From Mytilus californianus (Eukaryota > Mollusca > Bivalvia > Mytilida > Mytilidae): a DNA stretch of 64,000 nucleotides. The notes beneath the pieces were generated by a model. The model was given only the letters and a program-made list of their open reading frames with translations, was not told where the DNA came from and searched no databases. The stretch spans positions 136,511,635 through 136,575,634 of the forward strand of contig NW_026262668.1 in the NCBI RefSeq assembly GCF_021869535.1, read 5' to 3'. The translations under genes were made by a program, and so were the position numbers. Shown in pieces: positions 1-10,049 of the stretch (its first letter is position 1; every line of letters begins with the position of its first letter).

Positions 1-360
1 AATGAGAACAAATGCAGATGGCCTTAAAGCCATCAACAATAAGCAGTGATCAAATCATATAGTATGCAAAGAAGGCCCATGAATAATGTGAAATGATTGC
101 AAAGAGAGAAATAAATGGCCTGATTTCAGTATGGGTATTTCAAGAATATGGAACTATCTTTTCTTTCTTCTAAATCCGCACAAGGGCAACGGTTCTCTTA
201 CTTTCATGGCATGCAAACATTAATCACCTACGTTTTATAACTATGTAAAATATAACACGAATAACAGGCTTACCACTATATGTTGTGCAATACAATAGAC
301 TCCGACAATCATCAACACTTCGACAAAATAAAGATACAGACACATATCAACAAATAGGAC

Positions 361-512
361 ATGGTCCATTTAGTCACTCGGAATAGGGACTATCTGGAAT
401 GGTCCAGTTAGTCACTCGGAATAGGGACTATCTGGAATGGTCTAGTTAGTCACTCGGAATAGGGACTATCTGGAATGGTCCAGTGAGTCACTCGGAAAAG
501 GGACTATCTGGA
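361..512. repeat. 38-bp tandem repeat with hairpin units, 4 copies
   Basis: Four head-to-tail copies of a 38-bp unit are visible; the unit start (GGTCCA or variant) recurs at 363, 401, 439 and 477. Each unit carries an inverted repeat: GTCCAGTTAGTC near its start pairs with GGACTATCTGGA near its end, so each copy could fold into a hairpin. No coding potential is seen. Confidence 0.9.
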
Positions 513-574
513 CCATTTGTCGTAAAAGTATAACACACATTATTTTAAAATATATCGTAACTGTCTGCATACCC

Positions 575-725
575 GGAACACCTTGGTCAATTCCCTTTTG
601 TCATGAGGTTCGTGTTGCTGAATCTCTGATTTTCTGTGTAATGTTCTGTTATTGTTGTCTGTCTTTTCATCGTTTAAATTCAAGTCATGGTATATGGTCT
701 GTTTTTATCAGACTCATGATTTTCG
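575..725 (+). repeat. Solo PLE-A 3' tail, degenerate
   Basis: This diverged copy matches the 3' tail seen behind PLE-A RT at 46.1-46.4 kb. It shares the GGTTCGTGTTGCT segment, the stretch corresponding to 'TTTGTCTGTTTGTC', and the terminal part next to CTTGGTATTATC. No RT remnant lies upstream, so it reads as a 5'-truncated insertion. The boundaries are uncertain. Confidence 0.55.
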
Positions 726-881
726 ATCCCCCTTGGTATTATCATTTAAGTAATTATAGTTTAGTGTTTTTTTCTTTCAAGATTCGTGTTGTATTTGTAT
801 AACTGAAACTAGGTTTCAAGCATACTAGTTAGAAACATCATCTGTTATATGTTCGTTTGAAAATTAATTTAAAAATAAGGA

Positions 882-1165
882 GATGTGTTATAATTGCCAA
901 TGAGACAACTATCCACCCGAGTTGAAATGAAGTGGATGTAAGCAGCAATTATAGGCAACCATACGGCCTTCGACAATGACAAAAACTCATACTGTAAAGT
1001 CGGCTATAAAGGTTCAAACATGAAACAATTCAATTGAGAAAACTAACGGCCTCGTTTATAACAATACAATTTACGAAAAACAAATATGACGGACATGAAC
1101 CAACGACAACCTCTGATCTACAAGCTCCTGACATAAAGAATGTGGCGGGGTTAAACATGTGTGAT
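882..1165 (-). repeat. Solo D-type tail, minus orientation
   Basis: It begins with the GAGATGTGTTATAATTGCC-type end and contains GCCAATGAGACAACT, ACGGCC(T)TCGACAATG and GGCGGGGTTAAACATG, all shared with other D-type tails at 5765-6085 (opposite strand), 12475-12620 and 24052-24390. No coding capacity is present. It is inferred to be a truncated retroelement 3' end, but no D tail in this window is attached in the same orientation to a convincing RT. Confidence 0.7.
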
Positions 1166-1169
1166 TTTG

Positions 1170-2740
1170 ATTACAGATCTTATCTCATACCTAGTAGTTG
1201 AATTGAAGGTAAATATTTCAATCAACAAAAACATAAATTTCTATTTAAACCGTAGATAAACTCAGATACAGCAGATGGAGAAATATGTTTCAGTCCATTG
1301 ATGAAACATGTCAAGATTAAATCTTGTAAAACGTCACAGCAAACATATCAAATTTGTTAAGTCAAACGTTTGATTTAGTCAGAATTTATGGACGATCCCT
1401 TTTGTTTTAATTTACCTTGGAGTTTCTTTGTTAATGCTTTTTTATAAAGTCATTTAACGAGGAAATATATATAGTTAGCTGCCAAAATGCAGGAACAGTT
1501 TATTTCAATATTAATATAAAATGTTCATATAGTAGTTTGAAAGAAACATTTTGGTGGAATGTATAGCAACAAAGGTATTGACATAGTATAAAACAACAAG
1601 TTATGCTGTCGCTTTATATCTTAACTACATAAATAGACATAAAATCGACAGTCCGTGTGATTTATAATATAAATCATAAGTGCTTCGAAATCCGTTCATC
1701 TATAATTTTCAGTCAAACTAATGTTTTTGTAGACCGATTTATTCTGTCTTCATACTGATAATGATTGTTTGGCTACATTTTCAGCACAAATCAAGATGTT
1801 ATTATGAAAGTGACGTCATTAATGGTCCTTAACCAAGAATTTATCTATCAATCTTCAGACATTTTTCATAATTGATTTAACGTTCATTTTTATCTTTTCA
1901 ATGAGATTTAAATCTGATACAAAATTGTAACAGTATGCAATTTATAGAAAAAGTTTATTGTAATGTTAAGTTTTCCCGACAAATATCGTTTCATCAGAAC
2001 ATTTATTGTTTTAGAACGCTTCATTATGTCGTGCCAATTATGGTATTCTGTTGCATCTTATCAGTGCAACTGAACACTTATTTACCTGAATTTCGACAAG
2101 TGTCATTAAGTTTTATAAGATTGCAATGACTAAAATCAATTAATTATAATGACATTTCAAAATGGTAAATATGATAACAACTTCATCTTCGATTGATGGC
2201 ATACCTAAGGATTGAAATTGTTGTGGTGCAATAAGAACGTATTAAGATTATTTATAAACATACGACTAATGTTTCGTAATTATATTAAATTGGTAATCAG
2301 AAATTTCAAAAGTTGATGAAAAGCAAATCAAAAGGTCCAGGAACCTCAAAAAAAAAAGAAACATAAAATTGTATATAGCAAAAGCAAATCATTGACACGA
2401 CGAGACGAACCCTTCAGTTAATATTATTTCTTTGCCACATTAACACATTGTGAAATTGAAATCAAAGGCAAGTAATAAGTGCTTTCTCAGTATCCGTGCG
2501 CATAGAGCAGTGACACATACAAACTTGACTAGATGTGCTCAAATCAATACAGTTAAAAAGGTCAAATAAAATACGAACTTATTGCAGACCGAAAATTCCG
2601 AAAAATTTTGCCAAATACAACTAAGGTAAACTATTATTTGCGAAGATAATCATGTAGCTGTCACATATTGTATTCATAACTACTTTTTCACTAACATTGT
2701 TTTAAAGAGACTAGTGTACATGAACATCAGGTTACATTTA
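1170..2740. other. AT-rich DNA, nothing recognised
   Basis: I see no coding region, repeat boundary or RNA gene here. The 64-codon open frame at 1935-2129 has no recognisable motif and is treated as chance. Confidence 0.5.
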
Positions 2741-2744
2741 TTGC

Positions 2745-2930
2745 AAAACATTTTGGAATTCGGAATCCAAAATGCTCTTTAACTTCGTACTTTCTTTGGC
2801 GTTTTTAACCTTTTAGGTTTCAAGCGTCACTGATGAGTCTTTTGAAGAGGAATCGCGCGTCTATCGTACAAAATGTTAAGCATATTGTTTATAATGAGTT
2901 TATGTATATGTTTACTGCTTATGAATTCAG
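2745..2930 (+). ncRNA. Hammerhead-bearing repeat, family M2, decayed ribozyme
   Basis: The hammerhead-like core lies at 2824-2867. CUGAUGA (2830-2836) is intact, a GUC...-type stem II region follows, then GAA (2850-2852). The stem III octamer is TCGCGCGT (2853-2860) where the family has ACGCGCGT, followed by C at the expected cleavage position (2861). The A15.1-to-T change and a weak stem I (GCGTCA with TATCGT) suggest the ribozyme is dead. The flank upstream (AATGCTCTTTAACTTCG) matches the region before the motif at 55401, so both belong to one repeat family. Confidence 0.65.
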
Positions 2931-3067
2931 ACTCAATTCTTACATTTTTCTGGTCCAATTTGATACATAATCACTCACTGAGTACTACTTTTAGGTCCTT
3001 TTTGAAAATAAAGCTCGTCAACTGTTTCGGTCAAAAACATCCTTGACTTTCAAATATTCGGCTTTGG

Positions 3068-3109
3068 GCGTTCCTCATGAAGATAAATTCAGAAAAGCGC
3101 TTCGGACGC
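3068..3109 (+). ncRNA. Hammerhead motif, family M3, core mutated
   Basis: Stem I GCGTTC (3068-3073) can pair with GGACGC (3104-3109). The core reads CTCATGA instead of CTGATGA, so the invariant G5 is lost. GAA is followed by the self-complementary octamer AAGCGCTT (3095-3102) as stem III, with C3103 at the cleavage position. The architecture is preserved but catalysis is unlikely. A related copy lies at 26949-26990. Confidence 0.55.
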
Positions 3110-3314
3110 ATGCACTTTATAAAGTGTTGTTTCATTTTGTGGGCAAACAAATCGGTACTAAATGATTTCTTTTTTATAGTTTTAATTGTCAAAACCTGCA
3201 ACTATTGCCGAATAATGATAATACTCTTTGAAATTTAACATGTGAAGGTTGTCGCAAAAATGATATTGATTAAAAGCAAAGTGCATTAAGATTGACACGA
3301 ACATATGTTTTATA

Positions 3315-3545
3315 GTGATAAATGGTTTATTTTTATTTCTCCATTATGATATGTTAATAACAGCACCTAATGGAGAATTCTAGTTAGCTATAGAAAATCA
3401 CATAAAAACTGTTTTCGTTGTGGGCTGACTTTTTATCTGTATTTCATGTAGAACAAATTGCAGTACAAGATAATGATATAGTTTCAGTATTAGTCAGACA
3501 GTACATTGTATGCCTGTCAATCAGGCCGTACGTTGGTCGGTGACC
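3315..3545. repeat. Dispersed direct repeat, copy 1 (partner 12232-12465)
   Basis: The stretch from TTTATTTCTCCATTATGAT through ACAAATTGCAGTAC to GTTGGTCGGT recurs in the same order and spacing at 12232-12465 with moderate divergence. No ORF spans it. It could be an old segmental duplication or an unrecognised element. Confidence 0.7.
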
Positions 3546-4150
3546 TTTAAATGCAATAATTGTTGGCATGCTAAATCAGCTGGTTACTATGGCGAGAAAT
3601 TATTATATCGTTATTAAATGGGAATGCATTGTCCAAATGATGTAAGCAGGATAAGTACAAATCACAGCTAGTTTGTTTTATGCATTCGTATAAATAACAC
3701 ATATAAGGCCTACTTGAATATATGCATAATCGTCACCATCATGTAAGCTCGCTTTTGGACTTTTGTTTCGAAATATATATTTCGTTTCGAAATATTCTGA
3801 AAAATTGAATCTGCATATTACCCATTCACATGGTCTGTGTTATTCTTTGTTTTAACTTGGTTTTCAAATCAACAATTTCAAGTCAAGCAGGTATTACTTA
3901 AGGTAAAAATTTCCATTCTAACATAGTTTATATCTACATTTGGGAACTTTATTATCTTGTAGTCGTTTTCTATTCTTAGGTCATCATTTTAAATCATCAA
4001 AAGTCTCCGTTGTAAATTTATCCTGTTTTGTCATTTAGGCTTTTTGAACACTAGTCGCTCTTGGACTAGTATAAATATTATCTTTTGTATGAACATAAGT
4101 TTTTGCACAATTATTACATGTGTTGGAAACAGTTATCAATGTCTAGTATA

Positions 4151-4390
4151 AAGTAAAATAACAAAAATACCAAACTCCAAGGAAAATTCAAAACGGAAAG
4201 TCCTTTATCAAATGGCGAAGTCAAAAGTTCAAACACATCAAACGAACGGAAAACAACTGTCATATAACTGACCTGGAACAGGCATTTCCATATGTAGAAA
4301 ATGGCGGATTAAACCTGGTTTTATAGCTAGCTAAATCTCTAACTTGAATGACAGTCATATGGAATTCCATTATATTGACAACAATGTATT
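4151..4390 (-). repeat. Solo B tail, minus orientation
   Basis: It has the B-tail landmarks AAAATAACAAAAATACC, CAAACACATCAAACGAA, the CTG(A)CCTGG(T)ACAGGCATTT block, CCTGGTTTTATAGCTAG and the TTGACAACAATGT end. The same sequence follows an RT 3' end at 51.8-52.1 kb in the opposite orientation, so this copy is interpreted as a 5'-truncated retroelement tail. Confidence 0.75.
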
Positions 4391-4500
4391 TTATCAGATG
4401 TTATATAAACAGTAGACAATGGATTGAATAACATCATACGTTATGTAAAAAGATGTCAAAGTGTGGTATAATATCATATGGTTTATAAACAGTAGTCAAA
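4380..4500. repeat. ~55-bp degenerate satellite, left block
   Basis: Imperfect repeats of an AACATCATA...GTTATGTAAA...AGTAG unit are seen here. A second block of the same unit lies at 5405-5480, on the far side of the PLE fragment. The two blocks look like one array split by an insertion. Confidence 0.5.
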
Positions 4501-4827
4501 AAGGAGGCGGAAGATACCAAAGGGATATTCAAGTTCAAGTTGAAAAAAACTGAAAATGTCATGGCAAAAAAAAAAAGACCAAAAGACAAACAACAAAATA
4601 CAAATACAACATAGAAAGGTTCGATGGGATAGATGCGTTCATCATAGTCACCAAACTTTGAATCATTAAGTGAGTGGACATCATCTATATAAAAGAACGT
4701 GACGTTGAAGGAGAATGCTAGCTTCTTTTCATTCTTTCAAGAAACCCCTGTATAAATCATATATATGAACAAAGGAACAAGTCGGCAAAAAGAGGAGCAC
4801 AGATGGTTTTGAATGCCGATTGTTTGT

Positions 4828-4990
4828 TTATATATAGAATAATCATACATTGTCTCGAAACCTAAATTCTATTTGCATAAGGCTTAGAAACAGGTAGAAA
4901 GCGAGGCTGTGCCGAGCATTTCTATCCTGTTTTGAGCCGAGTACAAATAAAATGTATATTTCGAGACAATGAATGGTTATTCTTTATATA
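4828..4990. mobile_element. Palindromic insert, left part of the insert in the PLE fragment
   Basis: A ~30-bp inverted repeat brackets about 100 bp: ATACATTGTCTCGAAA on the left (around 4846-4861) pairs with TTTCGAGACAATGAATG on the right (around 4958-4974), with further pairing outward (AGAATAATC / GGTTATTCT). No coding sequence is present. It is MITE-like or foldback-like. Confidence 0.6.
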
Positions 4991-5238
4991 CTGCAACTCC
5001 TATAATTGTTTCAAATGAAATATTTAGGGTAAAAACCATCATTTCTTAATTTGAAGCAAACGACGTAAAAATTCCGCGAACCTGTACCTTTTAATGACGT
5101 CATAAATAAAAGTCTACGGAAACGCATTGTCAACGTCATAATCAAGGCGATATACGGTTTGTGACAGTATATCACAAATGATTATACGATCAATGCAATT
5201 TGACTGCGCAAATAGCACAGCTGCAGTATATAAATACT
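4984..5238. mobile_element. Second insert with short inverted ends
   Basis: It is bounded by TATATACTGCA on the left and by its inverse near CTGCAGTATATA on the right. The interior is non-coding and includes TAATGACGTCATAAATAA. It is contiguous with the palindromic insert to its left, so the two may be one composite element. Confidence 0.45.
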
Positions 5239-5404
5239 TCCTCCAAACGTATATATGTTGTCAATCAAGAAATCCAAGAACTTCATAATGTCAGAATCAG
5301 AGAAGTTTTTGTATGAATCAGAGTAATCTTTTACAAAGTACGATTCATACCTCCCAAAGACAAGATTCGTGTTTCTACATTAGTCGTTCAAAGTGTGCTG
5401 CAAC

Positions 5405-5480
5405 ATCATATTGTTATAACCAGTATTCTATATGTCGTATAATAGCATATTTTATGTAAACAGTAATTACAGTCTGTTTA
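5405..5480. repeat. ~55-bp degenerate satellite, right block
   Basis: It contains AACATCATATTGTTAT and ATGTAAACAGTA, the same unit as the block at 4380-4500. It resumes directly after the PLE fragment. Confidence 0.45.
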
Positions 5481-5484
5481 TGTA

Positions 5485-6650
5485 ATATAAATATAAATTA
5501 AAAACCAATTGTTCAGAGAACCACCTTAACTTCAATAATAAAGGATAACATTTAAAAACGGTGTTAGAAGATGTCACTTCTGGTTTATATGATTTGTTAC
5601 TTCAAACTGATTCTAGTAAAATACAATTTCTATGTACTTTTTCATTATATTAGTGTGATAATGGCTACTTCCGGCTAAAATAATGTCACTTCTGGTTGAC
5701 CTTTTTAAAGGCCATATCTCTATCAACCTAATGCAAAAGGCCTTTTCAACTGATTTTTATAGTTTGTTCATGTTTAATCCCGCCACATTCTGTATGTGCC
5801 TGTCCCAAGTCAGGAGCGTGTAATTCAGTGGTTGTCGTTTGTTGCTGTATATCATATTTGTTTTTCGTTCATTAGTTTGTTCATAAATCAGGCCGTTAGT
5901 TTTTTTGTTTGAATAGTTTTACATTTGTCATTTTGGGGCGTTTTAAAGCTGCCTATACGGTATGGGCTTTGCTCATTGTTGAAGGCCGTACTGTGACCTA
6001 TGTTTGTTAATTTCTGTGCCATTTGGTCTCTTGTGGAGAGTTGTTTCATTGGCAATCATACCACATCTTCTTATTTTTATAAGGGGGGAAAACTCCTATA
6101 AAGGGTCACTGAAACACTTTGACATAAATAGGTTGATGTGTTGCTCTCTGTCGTAAACAATTATTTGTCGAAAGCCTCTTATCATTAACTGTTACGGTTT
6201 CTTTGGAATAAAGATAAAAAGCAAAGTTCAAAATTAAGAACATGACCTTGACCTATGACCTTGACCTAAATTTCTTGCAAATGAACCAAGGACTTCATAT
6301 CAAAAGGCTTTAGGTCTCTATGACTTACGATGTATGAATGTATTCAACATATCACCTATGTTAAATTTAAAAAGGTAAATAACTCCCATGAGATGTCATT
6401 GGATCACTTCGGTTAAACTTAATCAAGACATCTTTAAGAGTAGACGAACAATTTCGAAAAATATTTTTGTCGACATCATATACGGTTAGACAGAAATAAA
6501 GATAACAGGAAAAAAGGGGTCGCGGGGAGATAACTCCTATATGAAAAGTGTTCCGTCACGCAGGGTGAATGGTGAATCGTAATCAGTGTACAATATCATG
6601 GGCCAAAAACCGTTTCGATAAGTCAATTAACAAAAAAAATATCTCAGACG
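5485..6650. repeat. ~1.1-kb direct duplication, copy 1
   Basis: It starts at AAACCAATTGTTCAGAGAA and runs through TTAGAAGATGTCACTTCTGG, GTCGTAAACAATTATTTG, the tandem TGACCTTGACC blocks and AACTCCCATGAGATGTCATT. All of these recur in the same order in copy 2 (6655-7640). Copy 1 is interrupted by a D tail at 5765-6085. No long ORF is present. Confidence 0.8.
5765..6085 (+). repeat. D-type tail inserted in duplication copy 1
   Basis: It runs from TTTAATCCCGCCACATTC and CCTGTCCCAAGTCAGGA to the terminal ATACCACATCTTCTTATTT. It matches the 58735-59078 copy in the same orientation and the 24052-24390 copy inverted. The neighbouring duplication copy 2 has no such sequence at this point, so the insertion post-dates the duplication. 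Confidence 0.75.
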
Positions 6651-6654
6651 GCAG

Positions 6655-7640
6655 AAGAAAAAAAATTATAAACCAATTGTTCAGTCAGAGAACAGTTGAA
6701 GGTCTTTCCACCTCAACTTCGAAAATAAAGAATTAAATTTAAAAATCGTTGTTAGAAGATGTCACTTCTGGTTCATATGATTTGTTACAACAAACTGATT
6801 CTAAATATATAAGATTTCTATTTACTTTTCATTAAATTAGTATGAAATAGGTTAAAATAATGTCACTTTCGGTTGACCTTTTTAAAGGTCATAGGTCTAC
6901 AAACCTAATAGAAAAGACCTAATGTTTTATAATGAATCAGTATGAATTATTAGCAAAGGTCAACATCTAGAACGTCAAATCGACCTTTGACCTCGATTTC
7001 AATTTAAAGGTCATAGGTCAGTGATCTCAAATCGAAAGATCCCAGGTCATTCACTTGTTTGGTTGAGGAGTATAACTGATTTCAAATACATATGGGGAGA
7101 AAACTCCTATAAAAGTGTGACCGAAACACTTCGACTTAAATGGGTTGAAGTTGCGCCATGTCGTAAACAATTATTTGGCAAACGCAACATATCATTAACT
7201 GTTACGGTTTCTTTGGAACAAAGATAACTAGCAAAGTTCAAAATTAAGAAAACGATCTTGACCTTTGACCTTGACCTCAATTACCTGCAAATGGACCAAG
7301 GACTTCATCTCAAAAGACTTTAGGCCTCTATGACTAATGGTATATGAATTTATTCAACATGTCACTTATGTTAAATTTTTAAAGGGAAATAACTCCCATA
7401 AAATGTCATTGGATCACTTCGGTTAAAATTAATCAAAACATTCTTAAGAGTAGACGAACAATTTGGAGAGAAAAAAGTTTGTTGATATCTTTTATGGTTT
7501 CAGAGAAATAAAGATAACAAGAAAAGGGAAAAGACCTAAAAAAATAATAATTTCAGAACATAAGTAAAAGGTCTTTCCACAAAAAGTGGATATAATCAGA
7601 ACAAAAGCAAAAGGTCTTTCCACTAAACACCTAATAAATG
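6655..7640. repeat. ~1.1-kb direct duplication, copy 2
   Basis: This is a diverged direct repeat of 5485-6650, starting with AAACCAATTGTTCAGTCAGAG. It includes several AAGGTCA/TGACCTT half-sites in direct repeat (around 6948-7020 and 7255-7280). A short third start (AAAGGTCTTTCCAC) is repeated at about 7567 and 7608. The 68-codon frame at 7021-7227 lies inside the repeat and is not treated as a gene. Confidence 0.75.
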
Positions 7641-7719
7641 TCTGATATAAAATCATATATTGTGTACACGTAGTAGTCTCCGTCCGGTAAAACGTATAAC
7701 ACAAAATAAGTTTAACTGT

Positions 7720-7800
7720 CAATATCACGAATTGGTTGACCGATACGATTCTTCTGTTTCTCAAATCACTCGCGACATGCTTTTGCAATCTAAGATATAG
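7720..7800 (+). pseudogene. PLE RT C-terminal scrap
   Basis: The plus-strand frame starting at 7728-7732 encodes HELVDRYDSSVSQITRDML and ends at a stop after QSKI. This matches the C-terminal thumb end of the PLE RTs elsewhere here (HHELVDPYDVS... at 54.5 kb). Only about 26 codons remain. Confidence 0.7.
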
Positions 7801-7914
7801 TTTTCTAATCTGTAATTTAACCGATTTCTCCAATAACCTATTGTGACATTTTGACTGAGTGTGGATTCGAATGGCTTGATACCATGATTTTTCTTCTTAA
7901 TTGAATTTTGAGTT

Positions 7915-8400
7915 CTGAATAAATAAAGGCAACAGTAGTATAGCGCTTTTCAATAGTCATAAATCGATTAAGCGAAAACAAATTCGGGTCACAAACCAAA
8001 ACTGAGGGAAACACATCAACTATAAGTAGAAAACAACGGAACAACAGAAAGTTAAATCACAAAAATACTGAACTCCGAGGAAAATTTATAACGGAAAGTC
8101 CCTAATCAAATGGCAAAATCAAAAGCACAAACACATCAAACGAATGGACAACAACTGTCATATTCCTGACTTGGTACAGGCATTTTCTTATGTAGAAAAT
8201 GGTGGACTGAACCTGGTTTTATAGCTATCTAAACCTCTCACTTGTATGACAGTCGCATCAAATTCCTTTATATTGACAACGATGCGTAAATAAAACAAAC
8301 AGACATAATAGGTAAAAATGTCAAAATAGGGGTACACTGAAATGCTACAAAAATAAACGCCAACTTACATAGAAACGGACTATTTGATAACAACTGACCA
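7915..8400 (-). repeat. C tail split by a B tail
   Basis: The outer parts (7915-8050 and about 8339-8400) match an uninterrupted C tail at 14678-14860: AAAGGCAACAGTAGTAT, GGGTCACAAACCAA and ACGGAACAACA on the left, then GCTACAAAAA(T)AAACGCCA and AGAAACGGACTATTTGATAACAACTG on the right (broken here for length). A B tail fills the gap. Confidence 0.75.
8053..8338 (-). repeat. B tail nested in a C tail
   Basis: It carries the B landmarks ACTCCGAGGAAAATTTATAA, CACATCAAACGAATGGA, CCTGGTTTTATAGCTA and TCAAAATAGGGGTACA. It lies inside the C tail at the point where the C reference at 14.8 kb is continuous, so B inserted after C. Confidence 0.75.
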
Positions 8401-8917
8401 TCGGCAAAATACTGTTTCCGTATTGTTTTATTTTATAGTGTGTTTATAAAAATATAATTCATATCTGAATCTGAGACGTCAGTACTGGTATGGTTAAGTG
8501 CATGGTTCAAAAATTATGAAATAGACATTAAAACTGGAAAACAAAACAACCAAAATATCATAATTTAGGGAAGACAAATTCAGAACTTGCAAAAGATGTT
8601 TAGTTTTCCATACGTTTTGCTTATACGGAAATGTGAGAAATACTAATATCCAGTACCCACCCTCCCCCTTAGAAACCCCCTACCCTAAAGCCACTAAAAA
8701 CCTATCATATTAAGAGACGAATTTTTAAATGCGATTTGTAATTTGGAAAGGGCAAAGGTATGTTATTTATGGGAATATCCAAACAATAGTAACATATACG
8801 GTAATAAACCGTGTAAATATCTTAATAGACGTGTTACGAAAAGGTATATACTCGACGCTGAGGTTGACAAATATGACTTTAAATGTGGGGACTGTTTCAA
8901 AACATTGATTATCGATT

Positions 8918-9160
8918 AAAACCGGTAAAATTCAATATTCGTGATGTTAACCAGGTTCTTGATTCATTCAAAATTAGATAAATTTAGAATAATCATTTTC
9001 TGATATCATTACTTTTGATTAAAGAACGGGAGAGGTGTAAGTGTGTGCGGGGGGAAACCGGGAAAATTCAATACCAGGTATCCTACACACTTTTTGATTC
9101 ATTTGAAATTAAATAAATTCAGAATAATCCTTTTCTGATATCATTACTTGTGATTATAGG
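8918..9160. repeat. Internal direct duplication, ~135-bp unit
   Basis: AACCGGTAAAATTCAATA...TTTTCTGATATCATTACTT occurs at about 8921-9018 and again, diverged, at 9056-9152. A short G-rich spacer (GTGTGTGCGGGGGGAAACC) lies between them. Confidence 0.75.
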
Positions 9161-9685
9161 ACAACCTCAAGTACAATTGCAAAAAATTCACAAAGTTTCA
9201 ACCTCTGAAAAAAAACCAGCAAGCTATATTCAAAATGAATCCATAAAAAGAGTTGCACATTTTCTATGTATATACATATATATATATACATTGCGCAAAG
9301 TGTAAAAGCGCCTAGGATAGGAGATTATTACTCAAAACGGTTACCCTCTTCTACCGCTCGCATGCACGTCCACACGCCCGACAGCTGGATTTCATCATAT
9401 TATATAATAAGTCGCTTCTACATTGTGTGCAAACCGTCCAAAAGTTCTGGACCCTTTTAAAGTAAAATGGTCTGCCGCTATTGATTTCGAACTCGCAAAA
9501 ATTAAAATTGGCAAGTACATATTGCTTTAATTTTTAAAGGCAGGCGGGAGACTTGTTTTATCTTATTTATTACTCCTTTTCCACGGCATTCTTCTGGATT
9601 TTATATCTTTTCTGCAATATCCTAACCTCCTGTCAGTGTTCCAAAAGGAATAAATAGTTAGTTATTTATCATTTTTATTTATCGA

Positions 9686-9729
9686 GCATCACTGAAGAGA
9701 CATTTATTGTCGAAATGCGCATCTGGGGC
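9686..9729 (+). ncRNA. Hammerhead ribozyme motif, family M1, intact core
   Basis: All conserved core positions of a hammerhead are present. CUGAAGA (9692-9698) is valid because position 7 is variable. Stem II is GACA/TGTC (9699-9702 with 9708-9711) around a TTTAT loop. GAA is at 9712-9714. Stem III is the self-complementary ATGCGCAT (9715-9722) with no loop, and C9723 is at the cleavage position. Stem I GCATCA (9686-9691) pairs with TGGGGC (9724-9729) with one mismatch. Hammerheads with such minimal stem III are known from PLEs and retrozymes and are thought to act as dimers. Activity here is inferred, not shown. Confidence 0.75.
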
Positions 9730-10049
9730 AGAAAAATTGTAACCGTCAACGTTATTCATTCCCTTCGAAATAATTAGTATGGAATATTTGTTCAATAAGG
9801 ACTATTTATATAACGAAATTGAACTCTAATAAAGTTCTCAAAGGGACGTCTGTTTAATATAAGGAAACAATATACGTGGACATCAGTTATGCGGTTTAAA
9901 CACAAGATTCAATTGATTATTATACACAGGTAATTTAAATCTTTAAATTACTTTTTTGTTTTGATACGATACCCGCATTTAAAGTCTGATTTGTCAACCC
10001 TAGCGTCGAGTATATACCATTTCGTAACTAGTCTAATAAGTACAGTCAC

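Larger units (their letters stand above)
4501..5395 (-). pseudogene. PLE-A fragment with internal deletion and an inserted element
   Basis: Read on the minus strand, this is Penelope-like RT followed by the A tail (4501-4617). The tail joins RT sequence at 4618 without the RT thumb region, so there is an internal deletion. The RT catalytic motif YIDD is intact (codons at 4680-4691), unlike the two larger PLE-A copies in this window. A ~410-bp insert (about 4831-5240) splits the RT between the part corresponding to GIPMGTN and the part encoding FLIDNIFV. The reading frame is broken throughout. Confidence 0.75.
8819..10042. mobile_element. Non-autonomous element with ~80-bp terminal inverted repeats
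   Basis: The left arm (about 8819-8899) contains GTTACGAAAAGGTATATACT, CGACGCTGAGGTTGACAAAT and GACTTTAAATG. The right arm (about 9960-10042) is its reverse complement with a few changes. There is no transposase frame inside. The interior holds a ~140-bp direct duplication (8918-9160) and a hammerhead motif (9686-9729). The family is unassigned, and target-site duplications were not resolved. Confidence 0.75.

Noticed and set aside
7492-8044. Minus-strand frames of 113 and 68 codons
   Set aside because: They overlap the duplication end, a plus-strand PLE scrap and a C tail on the wrong strand.
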